Shown: piece after piece, positions 28,372 to 37,190 of the stretch
How the letters are laid out: each line of letters starts with the position of its first letter
Numbering within the stretch: the stretch's first letter is position 1
DNA from: an uncultured Caldilineaceae bacterium
GTDB lineage: Bacteria > Chloroflexota > Anaerolineae > Caldilineales > Caldilineaceae
DNA: 64,000 nucleotides
Assembly: GCA_951813625.1 (NCBI GenBank)
Contig: CATOTS010000004.1
Span: 1 to 64,000 of the forward strand
Direction of reading: 5' to 3'
Notes under the pieces: generated by a model
What the model saw: only the letters and a program-made list of their open reading frames with translations
Told to the model about the DNA's origin: nothing
Databases searched by the model: none
Program-made: the position numbers and the translations under genes

Positions 28372-29766
28372 ATGGAAGAGAAGAGGACTTTGAGCAGGCG
28401 CCGCTTTCTGCAGCTCTCGGCGGTTGGCGCAGCGGGGGCCGCACTGGCCGCGTGCGCGATGCCCGCCGGCGACGCGGCAACTGGAGGCGAAATGGCCGAG
28501 GCGCCGATGGACGAGACCGTCGAGCTGCGGCTGAGCCACTGGTGGGGCGAGCTGATCACGCCCAGCATTCCCCTGATTGAAGAGAAGCACAACGTCAGTA
28601 TCACCGAGGAGTCGGCGACCTGGGGCGAGTACTTCGACAAGCTGCTGACGCAGTTCGCCGGCGGCGTCGCGCCCGACGTGATGATGACCTCGATCCTCAA
28701 GGTGGGGCCGTTCTACACGGCTGGCCTGCTCCAGCCGCTGGCGCCGGCGATGGAGCGCAATGATATCGACCCGGCCCTGTGGGCGCTCGACCTGGACAGC
28801 CTTGCCTTCAAGGGCGACATATTCGGATTGCCGATGTTCCTCAATTTCCCGCTTGGCTTCGCGGTCAACCTCGACCTGATCGAGGCCGAGGGCTTCGACG
28901 TTCCTCACGAGTGGCCGTTCTGGGGCACAGAGGCGTTCGATAACTTCAGCTACGAGAAGTTGACCGAGAACTTCGAGGCCTGCACCAAGCGCTCGGCCAC
29001 GGGCGAGATCGAGATTTACGGCAGCGCCGGAACCTGGGGCTCGGTCAATCAACAGAGCCTCTTCGAGAACGGCGGCGATTTCTTCGACTCGTATGAGTTC
29101 GACGAGACCGAATGCCTGCTCAACTCGCCGGAAGTGGTGGAAGCCGTCGCGGCCTACACCGACTGGGTGATCAAGTACGAAGTTGCGCCGGACCTCGGCG
29201 CGGCGCAGGCCTTCAAAGAGGGGGTCTGGCGGGCGCAGAAGGGCGTTGTCCAGTACTCCTGGCTCTGCTACAACTGCTTCCAGTCGCCCGAGGCCACCGG
29301 ATTCAACTGGCGCATGTTCCACTTGCCGCAGCTGCCCAGCTTCAAGGCGCGCAGAAACCTGATCATGGCCGACATGGTGACCGCAAACCCGGCATCCGAC
29401 CACGCCGACCTGGCCGCGGACATTGCGATCACCTTCACCACCGACTGGGACTTCACCCAGAAGCTCTATCTGACGTGGCTGAATCTGCCGGCTTACAATT
29501 CGGGCGCGCATCTGAGCCTGGTCGAGGACGACCCCCACATCGTCGAAGCGATGAAGGTCTATCTCTCGCGTTACAAGGCGTTCTCGGAGGACATGAGCTC
29601 CACCGAGGGCTTTGCGCTGGCGCCGGGCACGCGCGGCCGCCACGCCGGTTTCGTCGACAACACGGTCAAAACGGAGATTGAGGCCGTGCTGGTCGGCGAT
29701 AAGACCGCTCAACAGGCCATGGACGACGCCAAAGCGCTGATCGACGCGCAACTCGCCAAATCCTGA
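28372..29766 (+). CDS. Sugar ABC transporter substrate-binding lipoprotein, Tat leader
   Basis: A 464-aa CUT1-type receptor. The leader carries consecutive arginines (LSRRRFLQLS, 8-17) and lipobox Cys28 (LAAC). The mature part begins VELRLSHWWGE and contains typical receptor segments such as LTQFAGGVAPDVMM and AFKEGVWRAQKG. AAGGAG lies 8 bases before the ATG at 28372. It is the first gene of a rightward operon with two permeases, a TIM-barrel isomerase-like enzyme and a short-chain dehydrogenase. The gap to the first permease holds a long inverted repeat. Confidence 0.92.
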   Translation: MEEKRTLSRRRFLQLSAVGAAGAALAACAMPAGDAATGGEMAEAPMDETVELRLSHWWGELITPSIPLIEEKHNVSITEESATWGEYFDKLLTQFAGGVAPDVMMTSILKVGPFYTAGLLQPLAPAMERNDIDPALWALDLDSLAFKGDIFGLPMFLNFPLGFAVNLDLIEAEGFDVPHEWPFWGTEAFDNFSYEKLTENFEACTKRSATGEIEIYGSAGTWGSVNQQSLFENGGDFFDSYEFDETECLLNSPEVVEAVAAYTDWVIKYEVAPDLGAAQAFKEGVWRAQKGVVQYSWLCYNCFQSPEATGFNWRMFHLPQLPSFKARRNLIMADMVTANPASDHADLAADIAITFTTDWDFTQKLYLTWLNLPAYNSGAHLSLVEDDPHIVEAMKVYLSRYKAFSEDMSSTEGFALAPGTRGRHAGFVDNTVKTEIEAVLVGDKTAQQAMDDAKALIDAQLAKS

Positions 29767-29777
29767 TAGTGGCCGGT

Positions 29778-29823
29778 GACTCGTGGATAATGACGACAGT
29801 CTGCCCGTCGTTATCCACGAGTC
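29778..29823 (+). promoter_or_regulatory. Intercistronic hairpin between binding protein and permease
   Basis: GACTCGTGGATAA (29778-29790) pairs perfectly with TTATCCACGAGTC (29811-29823). After a 3-base bulge the stem continues with CGAC/GTCG (29794-29797 with 29807-29810). The loop is 9 bases and no U-run follows. It is placed to stabilise the receptor mRNA or reduce read-through into the permeases. Confidence 0.8.
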
Positions 29824-29850
29824 GCGCTTCACCCTGCAAAGGAAACCACG

Positions 29851-30765
29851 TTGCTGACATTTCACCGCCAGTGGCGGGACTCGTGGCGGAGTAAGCTGCT
29901 ACGCGACGAAATGCTGTTCGGCTACGCCGCGCTCATTCCTTACCTGGCCGGCTTCCTGATATTTGTCGCCGGTCCTCTCGCCTACTCGCTGTGGCTCTCC
30001 TTCACACAGTACAATATCCTGCAACCGCCGGTCCCAGTGGGTTTGGACAACTACAAGGCTCTGATCGAAGACCCGCTGATGTGGAAGTCGCTGGAGAACA
30101 CCGCAGTCTACAGCCTGGTGTCGGTGCCGCTGCAGGTAATCCTCGGCTACGCGCTGGCGCTGATGCTCAACCAGCAGGTGAAGGGCCTGTCAGCCTGGCG
30201 CACGGTCTACTACGTGCCCGCGGTGGTGCCGATCGTGGCCTCGGCTTACCTTTTTTCTTATCTTTTCAACGCCGATACCGGGCTGGTCAACCTGCTGCTG
30301 AAGATGGTCAGGATTTCCGGGCCGAACTGGTTCGGCAGCCCCGACTGGGCGCTTCGCACCTTCATCATCATGAACCTGTGGGTGAGCGGCGGGGGCATGA
30401 TCGTCTACCTGGCGGCGCTGCAGGGCGTGCCCACCGCGCTTTACGACGCCGCCAAGATCGATGGCGCCAACGCCTGGCAGCGACTGTGGGCCGTAACGGT
30501 CCCGATGACGTCGCCGGCGCTGCTCTTCATGTTTATGATAGGCATTATCGGCTCATTTCAGGTATTCACCAGCGTTTTCATCATCACCAGCGGCGGCCCT
30601 GTCAACGCCACGCTCATGTACGTGCTTTACCTCTATCGCCACGGCTGGAGCTACCTGCAGATGGGATACGCCAGCGCGCTGGCCTGGGTGCTGTTCGCCA
30701 TCATCTTCGGTCTCACCTATCTCAGCCTGAGAGTTTCGGGGCGTCTGGTCCACTATGAAGTCTGA
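29851..30765 (+). CDS. CUT1 sugar permease, MalF/UgpA-like
   Basis: A 304-aa inner-membrane protein with six predicted spans, the first around YAALIPYLAGFLIFVAGP. The EAA loop is YDAAKIDGANAWQ followed by AVTVPMTSP. The frame most likely begins at the TTG at 29851, with AAAGGAAA 7-14 bases upstream; no ATG lies near the start of homology. It follows the receptor by 84 bases containing the hairpin, and precedes the MalG-like partner. Confidence 0.9.
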   Translation: MLTFHRQWRDSWRSKLLRDEMLFGYAALIPYLAGFLIFVAGPLAYSLWLSFTQYNILQPPVPVGLDNYKALIEDPLMWKSLENTAVYSLVSVPLQVILGYALALMLNQQVKGLSAWRTVYYVPAVVPIVASAYLFSYLFNADTGLVNLLLKMVRISGPNWFGSPDWALRTFIIMNLWVSGGGMIVYLAALQGVPTALYDAAKIDGANAWQRLWAVTVPMTSPALLFMFMIGIIGSFQVFTSVFIITSGGPVNATLMYVLYLYRHGWSYLQMGYASALAWVLFAIIFGLTYLSLRVSGRLVHYEV

Positions 30766-30960
30766 GTTGCAGCAAGCAGGGGACCGCGGGCAGTGTTTGG
30801 AATCTTCTGATCCCGGCCCATTCTTCTGCATGACAACATCTCCATCCTCCGGCTTTGACGGTCGCAGAGGCGTTGGCTCGTCCGAATCCGGGCAGTGGGC
30901 AATGTCCAATTCTGCGATATGCCGGTATGCTGCGGGATTGGGAAAGAGAGCGACCGTCAG

Positions 30961-31845
30961 ATGAGTCAATCGGTTCAAAGGTCGGATGCAGAACTGCTAT
31001 TGGGCCGGTACGCGGGGCGGGTCGCGCTCTATTTCGCGCTGGTCGGCCTGGGTATTGTCTTCGTTTCGCCGCTGCTGTGGCTTGTCTCAAGCTCGCTCAA
31101 GCCGGAAAGCCAGGTGCTTGCCTATCCACCGCAGTGGATACCGCGTCCGGTACGATTCATCAACTATGCCGAGGTCATGCAGACCTTTCCGTTCTGGCGT
31201 TCTGCCTGGAACACCATGGTCATCGTCACTGGAACCATGGTGGGCCATCTATTCACCTGCAGCCTGACCGCATACGCCTTCGCCCGCATTCGCTTCCCAC
31301 TGCGCGACGCCCTGTTTGTGATGGTGCTTGCCACGCTGATGATCCCGTATCATGTCTACCTGATCCCGCAGTACCTTCTGTTCAGAGAGTTGAATTGGCT
31401 GAACTCGAGCAAGCCGCTGATCGTGCCGTTCCTGCTGGGTCAGGCGCCCTTTTATATCTTCCTGATGCGGCAGTTCTTCCGCACCATTCCGAAGGAGTAT
31501 GACGACGCCGCGCGAATCGACGGCAGCGGCTGGTTCGGCATCTATTTGCGCATCCTGCTGCCGCTTTCCTATCCGGTGCTGGGCGCGGTCGCGATCTTCA
31601 CCTTTATGGCGCACTGGAACGACTTCCTGGCGCCGTTGATCTACCTGAACGAGCCGAAAAAGCAGACGCTGGCGATCGCCATCCGCACATGGGAGGCGCT
31701 GCGCCTGCAGGCGGGCGCCAAACCGGCCTCGTGGAATCACATCATGGCGGTTTCGGTGCTGTTGACATTGCCGCCAATGCTGGTATTCTTCTTTGCTCAG
31801 CGCTACTTCATCCAGGGCGTGGTGATGACCGGCATCAAGGGTTGA
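30961..31845 (+). CDS. CUT1 sugar permease, MalG-like
   Basis: A permease of about 294 aa. It has the MalG-type N-terminal span, then SSSLKPESQVLAYPPQWIP and the EAA loop YDDAARIDGSGW followed by RILLPLSYP. The C-terminus is FFAQRYFIQGVVMTGIKG. I chose the ATG at 30961 (MSQSVQRSDA); the frame stays open to 30895, but those residues are not family-like. The 195-base gap before it has no recognisable feature. No ATPase gene follows, so a shared MsmK-type ATPase encoded elsewhere is expected. Confidence 0.9.
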   Translation: MSQSVQRSDAELLLGRYAGRVALYFALVGLGIVFVSPLLWLVSSSLKPESQVLAYPPQWIPRPVRFINYAEVMQTFPFWRSAWNTMVIVTGTMVGHLFTCSLTAYAFARIRFPLRDALFVMVLATLMIPYHVYLIPQYLLFRELNWLNSSKPLIVPFLLGQAPFYIFLMRQFFRTIPKEYDDAARIDGSGWFGIYLRILLPLSYPVLGAVAIFTFMAHWNDFLAPLIYLNEPKKQTLAIAIRTWEALRLQAGAKPASWNHIMAVSVLLTLPPMLVFFFAQRYFIQGVVMTGIKG

Positions 31846-31921
31846 TCACTCTTCGAGCGCAAACTGGGTCACCCACCGGCATGCGCTACAGCCAACAGGC
31901 AGCACAGATTGGAGTCTTGGC

Positions 31922-32779
31922 ATGAGGCTTGGGGCAACGATTGGCGACTACCTGGGGACCGAGGATCCCGACGCGCACGTGGCGGAGTGCCGGCGGATGG
32001 GTTATCGCGCCGCGCCCTGCCCCGAAGTAGGGTTCGGCGATCGCGAGCGCATTCGCGACATCAAGCGCGCCTTCGGTGACGCCGACATCGTGATCGGGGA
32101 GGTGGCCGCCTGGGTAAACGCGCTCCACCCCGACGCGGCCAAGCGGCGCGCCAACCGCGACGCGATCGCACAGACGCTTGCCTTGGCCGACGAGCTCGAG
32201 GCGGTCTGCTGCGCCACGATCGTCGGCTCCTACGACGGCAGCGACAACTGGGACTCACACGTAGGGCATCATCCCAAAAACTTCAGCCAGGAGGGGTTCG
32301 ACGCCGTCGTCGAGTGGGTGCGGCAGGTGCTGACCGAGGTCAATCCACAGCGCACCAAGCTGACGCTGGAGATGTCGCCCTGGACGCTGCTCGACAGCCC
32401 CGAGATCTACCTGAAGCTGCTTGAGACGATCGACCATCCCGGGCTGGCCGTCCATCTTGACCCGGCCAACGCGGTGCGCGAGCCGCGCATCTACTACGCG
32501 ACGTCGGCAATGATCGACCGCTGCTTCGATCTCCTCGGCCCGTGGATCCGTTCATGCCATGCCAAGGACATCCACTTTGCGCTCGACGCGCGTACGGTTG
32601 CGATCGAAGAGGTGCTGCCGGGCCGCGGCGTGCTCGACTACCGCACCTACATCGCGCGCATCGAGCGGCTGTCGCCTGAAACGCCGCTAATCATCGAGCA
32701 CCTGGCGACCGAGCCCGAGTACAAGGAGGTATCCGACTTCATCCGCGGGGTTGCGGCTGAGGTTGGCGCGACGGTGTAG
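31922..32779 (+). CDS. Sugar phosphate isomerase/epimerase family TIM barrel
   Basis: A 285-aa xylose-isomerase-like (AP-endonuclease-2 superfamily) protein. Metal-ligand candidates lie at the strand ends: Glu in LTLEMSPWT, Asp in AVHLDPANAV, His in SCHAKDIHF and Glu in LIIEHLA. These enzymes isomerise or epimerise small sugars, inosols or 3-keto sugars. It follows the MalG-like permease by 76 bases with GGAG before the ATG at 31922, so it probably acts on the sugar imported by this operon. Confidence 0.87.
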   Translation: MRLGATIGDYLGTEDPDAHVAECRRMGYRAAPCPEVGFGDRERIRDIKRAFGDADIVIGEVAAWVNALHPDAAKRRANRDAIAQTLALADELEAVCCATIVGSYDGSDNWDSHVGHHPKNFSQEGFDAVVEWVRQVLTEVNPQRTKLTLEMSPWTLLDSPEIYLKLLETIDHPGLAVHLDPANAVREPRIYYATSAMIDRCFDLLGPWIRSCHAKDIHFALDARTVAIEEVLPGRGVLDYRTYIARIERLSPETPLIIEHLATEPEYKEVSDFIRGVAAEVGATV

Positions 32780-32879
32780 CAGTTGCCGGTGGCCAGTTGC
32801 CGGTAGCCGGTGGATAGTGGAAAGTGGATAGAGGAGAGCGAACGTCAGGGGCAGGTCTGCCGGATATTGGGGAGATGGA

Positions 32880-33683
32880 ATGATGGGTAAACTGTCGGGG
32901 AAGGTTGTGCTGGTTACGGGGGCGAGCAAGGGGATCGGCCAGGGGCTGGCAATCGGGCTGGCCGCGGCCGGCGCGCAGGTCGCGGTCAACTACAAGACCG
33001 ACGCTGAGGGCGCGCAGAGCACGTTGGCGAGCATTCGGGAGGCGGGCGGTGAGGCGTCCGGATTTCAAGCCGACATTGGCTCCAAAACCGAGTTTGAAGA
33101 GTTGGTGGAGGCCGTCTGCGCGCGCTTCGGCCGGCTGGACGTGCTGATCAACAACGCGGCCCGCACCCGTTTCGGCCACGTCTTCGAGATCACCGAAGAG
33201 GACTTCGACGACGTGGTCAACACCAATCTACGCGGTCCCTTCTTCGGCTCGGTCGCGGCCGCGCGCAAGATGCAGGCGCAGGGCGGCGGCTCGATTATCA
33301 ATATCAGCTCGATCGCGGCCAGGCTGATGATTCCGGCGCATTCCAGCTACACGATGGCCAAGGGCGGACTGGAGGCGCTCACCCGCCAGCTGGCGCTCGA
33401 ACTGGCGCCGGAGGTGCGCGTGAACGCGATCGCGCCGACGGCCACCAGCACCGAGCGCAACCGCGGCTACGACCCCGACTTCGACCAGAAGTGGAGCGCG
33501 ATCACCCCGGCGGGCCGCCTCGCCTACGTCGAGGACTACGTCGGCCCGTGCGTCTTTCTTGCCAGCGAAGACGCCGCGCTGGTCACCGGCCAGATCATCT
33601 ACGTCGACGGGGGTTGGACGCTGCGCGGCTTCACCCCGGACATGTCCGACTTTGACTTCTCGCAGGACCGGGAACGCGGCTAG
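32880..33683 (+). CDS. Short-chain dehydrogenase/reductase (classical SDR)
   Basis: A 267-aa NAD(P)-dependent oxidoreductase. The cofactor loop is TGASKGIG at 13-20 and the structural motif NNAA is at 91-94. The catalytic residues are Ser143/144, Tyr157 and Lys161 (SSYTMAKGG). The C-terminal YVDGGWT is typical of gluconate/ketoreductase-like SDRs. A GGGGAG precedes two adjacent ATGs (32880 and 32883). The 100-base gap before it contains GCCGGTGGCCAGTTG-type micro-repeats. It probably oxidises or reduces the sugar handled by this operon. Confidence 0.92.
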   Translation: MMGKLSGKVVLVTGASKGIGQGLAIGLAAAGAQVAVNYKTDAEGAQSTLASIREAGGEASGFQADIGSKTEFEELVEAVCARFGRLDVLINNAARTRFGHVFEITEEDFDDVVNTNLRGPFFGSVAAARKMQAQGGGSIINISSIAARLMIPAHSSYTMAKGGLEALTRQLALELAPEVRVNAIAPTATSTERNRGYDPDFDQKWSAITPAGRLAYVEDYVGPCVFLASEDAALVTGQIIYVDGGWTLRGFTPDMSDFDFSQDRERG

Positions 33684-33749
33684 ACGGCCGGAGGATTGGG
33701 CATACAGACGCCGGAGCTCGGGTGCCTCCCCGCGGGTCGCGAGAGCAGT

Positions 33750-34049
33750 TCAGTCGCCGCTTTGCATCAGATGTGAGCCGGTCGTGAACATAAGGAGCGG
33801 CTGGGTCACGTCGATGACGGTCCAAAGTGGGTCGATAAAGTTTTCCGGGTCCGGCACTTCAGGGCCAATCCATTTCCAGACAAAACCGGTCATCAACGCA
33901 ATGCCGAGGTAGAAGGAGAGGTTGGCCTTCAGGTATTCCCTGGTGATGTTCTCCCCGGCTGTGCTGTCAACATCGCGTTTTCGACTGTGCGCGACAACGG
34001 TCGCGACCGCCAGTACCAGAAACATGAGCGGGTTAGGAATCCGCCGCAT
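33750..34049 (-). CDS. Small hypothetical membrane protein
   Basis: A 99-aa protein read convergently toward the SDR. It starts MRRIPNPLMFLVLAVATVVA, giving a short positively charged tail and one hydrophobic span. A second span (LSFYLGIALMTGFVWKW) and a third hydrophobic stretch near PLLMFTTG follow. The composition is that of a real membrane protein rather than an antisense shadow. The frame stays open upstream into the structured repeat, but those residues come from the repeat. I do not recognise the family and see no clear ribosome-binding site. Confidence 0.5.
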   Translation of the reverse strand: MRRIPNPLMFLVLAVATVVAHSRKRDVDSTAGENITREYLKANLSFYLGIALMTGFVWKWIGPEVPDPENFIDPLWTVIDVTQPLLMFTTGSHLMQSGD

Positions 34050-34051
34050 AA

Positions 34052-34311
34052 CGGCTTTCGCTGATTTGGCGGCGGCGCGCTGGGCCGCAGGTAGTACAGG
34101 GCTGCAATGACCCCACACACGGCGGGGAGAGTATATCAGGGGGGCGTTGCGGGGGGAGTCCCCCCGCACAAGGGAGGGCCGCAGGCCCGACCGTCCAAAA
34201 GGAAACAGCAAAGCGTATTCCTCCACTCTGCCGGAGAATGGACCGCGGACTGGCCATGACGCCGTTGCTACCCGGGGTATAGGAATTTGCACGCCAGTTT
34301 TGGACTGTACC
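34052..34311. repeat. About 260-bp structured intergenic repeat, copy A (includes double-hairpin core 3)
   Basis: Aligns along its whole length to 46531-46802 with many substitutions and few indels. Within it, 34138-34195 is the third double-hairpin core (TGCGGGGGG / CCCCCCGCA at 34148-34168, then GGGCC-GCA-GGCCC). The right end has GGGTATAG and, about 22 bases on, CTGTACCC, an imperfect closing stem. It ends about 27 bases before the TIM-barrel gene at 34339; the other copy lies upstream of another TIM-barrel gene. Confidence 0.8.
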
Positions 34312-34338
34312 CGATTCGGAAGGGAAAGGGAGTGGACG

Positions 34339-35220
34339 ATGCAGTGCCGTATCACGATGACCGAATTCAATGCAGACTGGCACATGATCGAGGGCATTAC
34401 GCAACCCCGGGAGCATGCCGGCCGCTACAGCCGCGAGGAGGCGATCGCACTGTGCGGAACGCTCGACGTCGACGGCCTCGAGCTGATGGGCCAGTACTGG
34501 GACGACTGCTCGCCGGCCTACGTCAGGGAGCTGGCCGAAGACGCCGGTCTGCCGATCATATCCTATATTTTTTTTGTTGACTTGGCGCTGCCGCCGGAGA
34601 CACGGGCGGTCGCGATCGACGAGGCGTACGCGCATATCGACCGCTTCGCCGAGATGGGTGCGCCGCTGGGCATGATCATTCCCGGCGTGGCCAAGGAGGA
34701 CTGGCCAATCGAGCGGCAGCGGGGCTGGATGGTGGAGGGGCTGCGCGTCTGCGCCGAGCGGGCCCATAATGTCGGCGTCACGCTGATATCCGAAAACGTA
34801 GACTACCCGCCCAGCCGTCCGCTGATGGGCCGCGCGGCCGACTGCCGCGACATCTGCGCGCAGGTCGATTCGCCCGGCTTCCGGCTGATCTACGACACCT
34901 GCGCCTCGCTGTGCGTCGGCGAGGACCCGCTGGAGACACTGCGGACGATGGCGCCGCACGTCGCGCACGTGCACATCAAGAACAGCCGCCCGCTGCGGCC
35001 CGACGAGCCGGGGGTCCGCTACTTCGAGGCCGACAGCGGCCAGCGCTACACAGGGACGGACATCGACGGCGGCGTGGTCGATCTGCCGCCGATACTGGCA
35101 GAACTGGAGCAGCTGGGCTATGATGGCTACATGATGCTCGAATACCAGGGCCTGGAGGAGCCGGGCACGGCCCTGCCGCGCAATGTCGCCACTCTGCGCC
35201 AGCTTTTGGCTGAGGTATAA
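34339..35220 (+). CDS. Sugar phosphate isomerase/epimerase family TIM barrel
   Basis: A 293-aa xylose-isomerase-like protein. Likely metal ligands are Glu in LISENVDYPP, Asp in RLIYDTCAS, His in HVHIKNSRP and Glu in MLEYQGLEE. I chose the ATG at 34339 (MQCRITMTEF) with GGGAG 7 bases upstream; the frame runs back through the repeat to 34147, but that part is not family-like. It is the first gene of a rightward run with a dioxygenase, two 2-hydroxyacid dehydrogenases and an aldolase, pointing to sugar or sugar-acid catabolism. Confidence 0.87.
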   Translation: MQCRITMTEFNADWHMIEGITQPREHAGRYSREEAIALCGTLDVDGLELMGQYWDDCSPAYVRELAEDAGLPIISYIFFVDLALPPETRAVAIDEAYAHIDRFAEMGAPLGMIIPGVAKEDWPIERQRGWMVEGLRVCAERAHNVGVTLISENVDYPPSRPLMGRAADCRDICAQVDSPGFRLIYDTCASLCVGEDPLETLRTMAPHVAHVHIKNSRPLRPDEPGVRYFEADSGQRYTGTDIDGGVVDLPPILAELEQLGYDGYMMLEYQGLEEPGTALPRNVATLRQLLAEV

Positions 35221-35259
35221 AGTGAAACGTCTTTACAGTTCGACTGAAGGGGGTTTGCC

Positions 35260-36030
35260 ATGATTACGGATGAACAGATCGCCTTTTTCCAGGCCTTTGG
35301 CTATCTGGTGCTGCGGCAAGCGTTCAGCCGGCAGGAGACCGATGCCATTGTTGATGAGTTCGACCGGCTGATGACGTCGGACCGGCAGGGGCAGCCCTTC
35401 GGCGGCGAGAAGCGCCAGTCCCTCTACGGCATCGCCGAGCTGAGCCCGCTGCTGACCGATATGGTGGCCGACGACCGTATCTATGGCACGGTTGAAACGC
35501 TTCTGGGCGACGGCTTTCTCTGGCTCTGCTCGGAAGGGCAGCTCTACGTGGAGGATACGGAGTGGCACCCGGACGGCACGCGGCTGGACTACCGGCCGAT
35601 GAAGGTCTCGCTCTACTTGGACAACGTGACCGCGGCGACGGGGTGCCTGCGCCTGATTCCCGGCTCGCATCAGCCGCCGCTGCACGAGGCGCTGAAGCCG
35701 ATGACCCAGTTTGCGCTGCCCGGCGCTGAGATTCCCTGCTTTCCCTTCGAATCGCAGCCCGGAGATGTCTGCTTCATGGACATGAACGTCTGGCATGCCT
35801 CCTTCGGGGGCAAGCGCGGCCGCCGTCATATGGCAGTGAACTTCGTCCCGGAACCGCAGACCGACGCCGACACCGAGATGCTGAAGTGGAATCACGGCGT
35901 CGTGCTGGAGGCGATCGAGGGGTATCAGTTCAGCCAGCCGCAGCGCGTCTTCACCGACAGTTTTCTATACAGCGAGAATCCTCGCATCCGCCGTATGTCG
36001 TCCAAGTGGGTCGAACTGGGCCTGGCGTAG
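35260..36030 (+). CDS. Phytanoyl-CoA dioxygenase (PhyH) family oxygenase
   Basis: A 256-aa Fe(II)/2-oxoglutarate oxygenase. Iron ligands are H103 and D105 in EWHPDGT and H179 in NVWHASFGG, and an Arg near 186-189 is suited to bind 2-oxoglutarate. The DQIAFFQAFGYLVL start is the standard PhyH N-terminus. ATG at 35260 with GAAGGGGG upstream, 39 bases after the isomerase-like gene. It is embedded in a sugar-acid-type operon, so a sugar-derived or polyol substrate is more likely than a lipid. Confidence 0.9.
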   Translation: MITDEQIAFFQAFGYLVLRQAFSRQETDAIVDEFDRLMTSDRQGQPFGGEKRQSLYGIAELSPLLTDMVADDRIYGTVETLLGDGFLWLCSEGQLYVEDTEWHPDGTRLDYRPMKVSLYLDNVTAATGCLRLIPGSHQPPLHEALKPMTQFALPGAEIPCFPFESQPGDVCFMDMNVWHASFGGKRGRRHMAVNFVPEPQTDADTEMLKWNHGVVLEAIEGYQFSQPQRVFTDSFLYSENPRIRRMSSKWVELGLA

Positions 36031-36069
36031 GCGGCTTCACTCCACCCAACGAATGGGAAAACAGATACC

Positions 36070-37035
36070 ATGAAAGTACTCTATCTGCGCGCGGCGAGCG
36101 GGTTGGACCGCGCCTATCCCTACTTTGCCGACGCCATCGACGAACGCTACCCGGTTGAGATTTTCGACCCGGACAAGCCGGCGGCGGAGCAGTTCGAGGG
36201 GGTCGAGGTCGTTGTCGACCCGGGCGGCGCGGTCGGCACACGTGCACTGATCGACGCGTCGCAGGCGGCGGGCGTCAAGCTGTGGCACGTCACCACGAAC
36301 GGCACCGACCATGTCGACGTGGCCTACTTTCTGGAGAAAGGGATGGCGCTGGCGAACTCGCCGGGGCCGTTGAGCGCGGTGCCCCTGGCGGAACATGCGC
36401 TGATGATGATCCTTTACTTCGCCAAGAATCTCAACGTGAACCGGGCCGACAGCTGGCAGCGGATCATCTGCGATGAGATGGAAGGGCAGGTGTTGGGGCT
36501 GATCGGCTTCGGCGCCAGCGCGCGTGAGCTGGCGCGGCGGGCCTGGCCGCTGGGCATACGCATCATGGCGACCGACGTGGTTGCGTTTCCGCAGGCGGAG
36601 CTGGACGAGTTCCACGTCGAGTTCCTGGGCACGCCCGACCAGATGGACCGCGTGGTCGCCGAGGCCGACTATCTGTCGCTGCACCTGCATCTGAACTCGG
36701 CAACGCGGCACTTGATCGACCGGCGGGTGTTCGGTCTGATGAAAGAGTCGGCGGTCCTGATCAACATCGCGCGCGGCGAGCTGGTCGACGAGGAGGCGCT
36801 TGTCGAAGCGTTGCAGCAGGGGCAGATCAAGGGGGCCGCCATCGACGCGTTCGCCGAGGAGCCGCTGCCGCCCGACCATCCTCTGCAGCAGCTTGACAAC
36901 GCGATTCTCACGCCCCACTGTTCGGCCTACACGCCGGGCACGCCGCGGCGCCGCATGCAGGCCGCGGCAGCAAACGTGGACCGCATCGCGCAGGGCCTCC
37001 CGCCGGGCGACCTGGTCAAAGAGCTGGTCAGATGA
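36070..37035 (+). CDS. D-2-hydroxyacid dehydrogenase family protein
   Basis: A 321-aa NAD-dependent dehydrogenase. The cofactor loop is GFGASA at 146-151. Catalytic residues are R235 in NIARGELVDEEA, E264 in FAEEPLP and H283 in TPHCSAYTP. It would reduce a 2-oxo acid or oxidise a D-2-hydroxy acid. It lies 39 bases after the dioxygenase and 155 bases before a second dehydrogenase of the same superfamily. The two are clearly diverged and probably act on different steps or substrates. Confidence 0.93.
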   Translation: MKVLYLRAASGLDRAYPYFADAIDERYPVEIFDPDKPAAEQFEGVEVVVDPGGAVGTRALIDASQAAGVKLWHVTTNGTDHVDVAYFLEKGMALANSPGPLSAVPLAEHALMMILYFAKNLNVNRADSWQRIICDEMEGQVLGLIGFGASARELARRAWPLGIRIMATDVVAFPQAELDEFHVEFLGTPDQMDRVVAEADYLSLHLHLNSATRHLIDRRVFGLMKESAVLINIARGELVDEEALVEALQQGQIKGAAIDAFAEEPLPPDHPLQQLDNAILTPHCSAYTPGTPRRRMQAAAANVDRIAQGLPPGDLVKELVR

Positions 37036-37114
37036 GCGCCAATAAGGGAGTTCTGTGAGCAGGACCGGTCGAACGAACGCCACAATGTGCGTTTTGTGCG
37101 CTGAGCCGTCGTTC

Positions 37115-37146
37115 GGCAGCCAGCCGCAACGGCAGCCAGCCGCAAC
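37115..37146. repeat. 16-bp tandem duplication
   Basis: ggcagccagccgcaac occurs twice in direct succession in the gap between the two dehydrogenase genes. Internal cagcc units suggest slippage. Confidence 0.8.
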
Positions 37147-37190
37147 GGAAGAGCGGCGACAGATCAACGACAATTTGAATTGGAGGAAAG

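Noticed and set aside
28270..29865. 531-codon leftward frame opposite the receptor at 28372
   Set aside because: Shadow of a confidently identified receptor; no family resemblance.
34033..34974. 313-codon leftward frame overlapping the repeat and the TIM-barrel gene
   Set aside because: Mostly antisense to the isomerase-like gene; the remaining part is translated repeat sequence.
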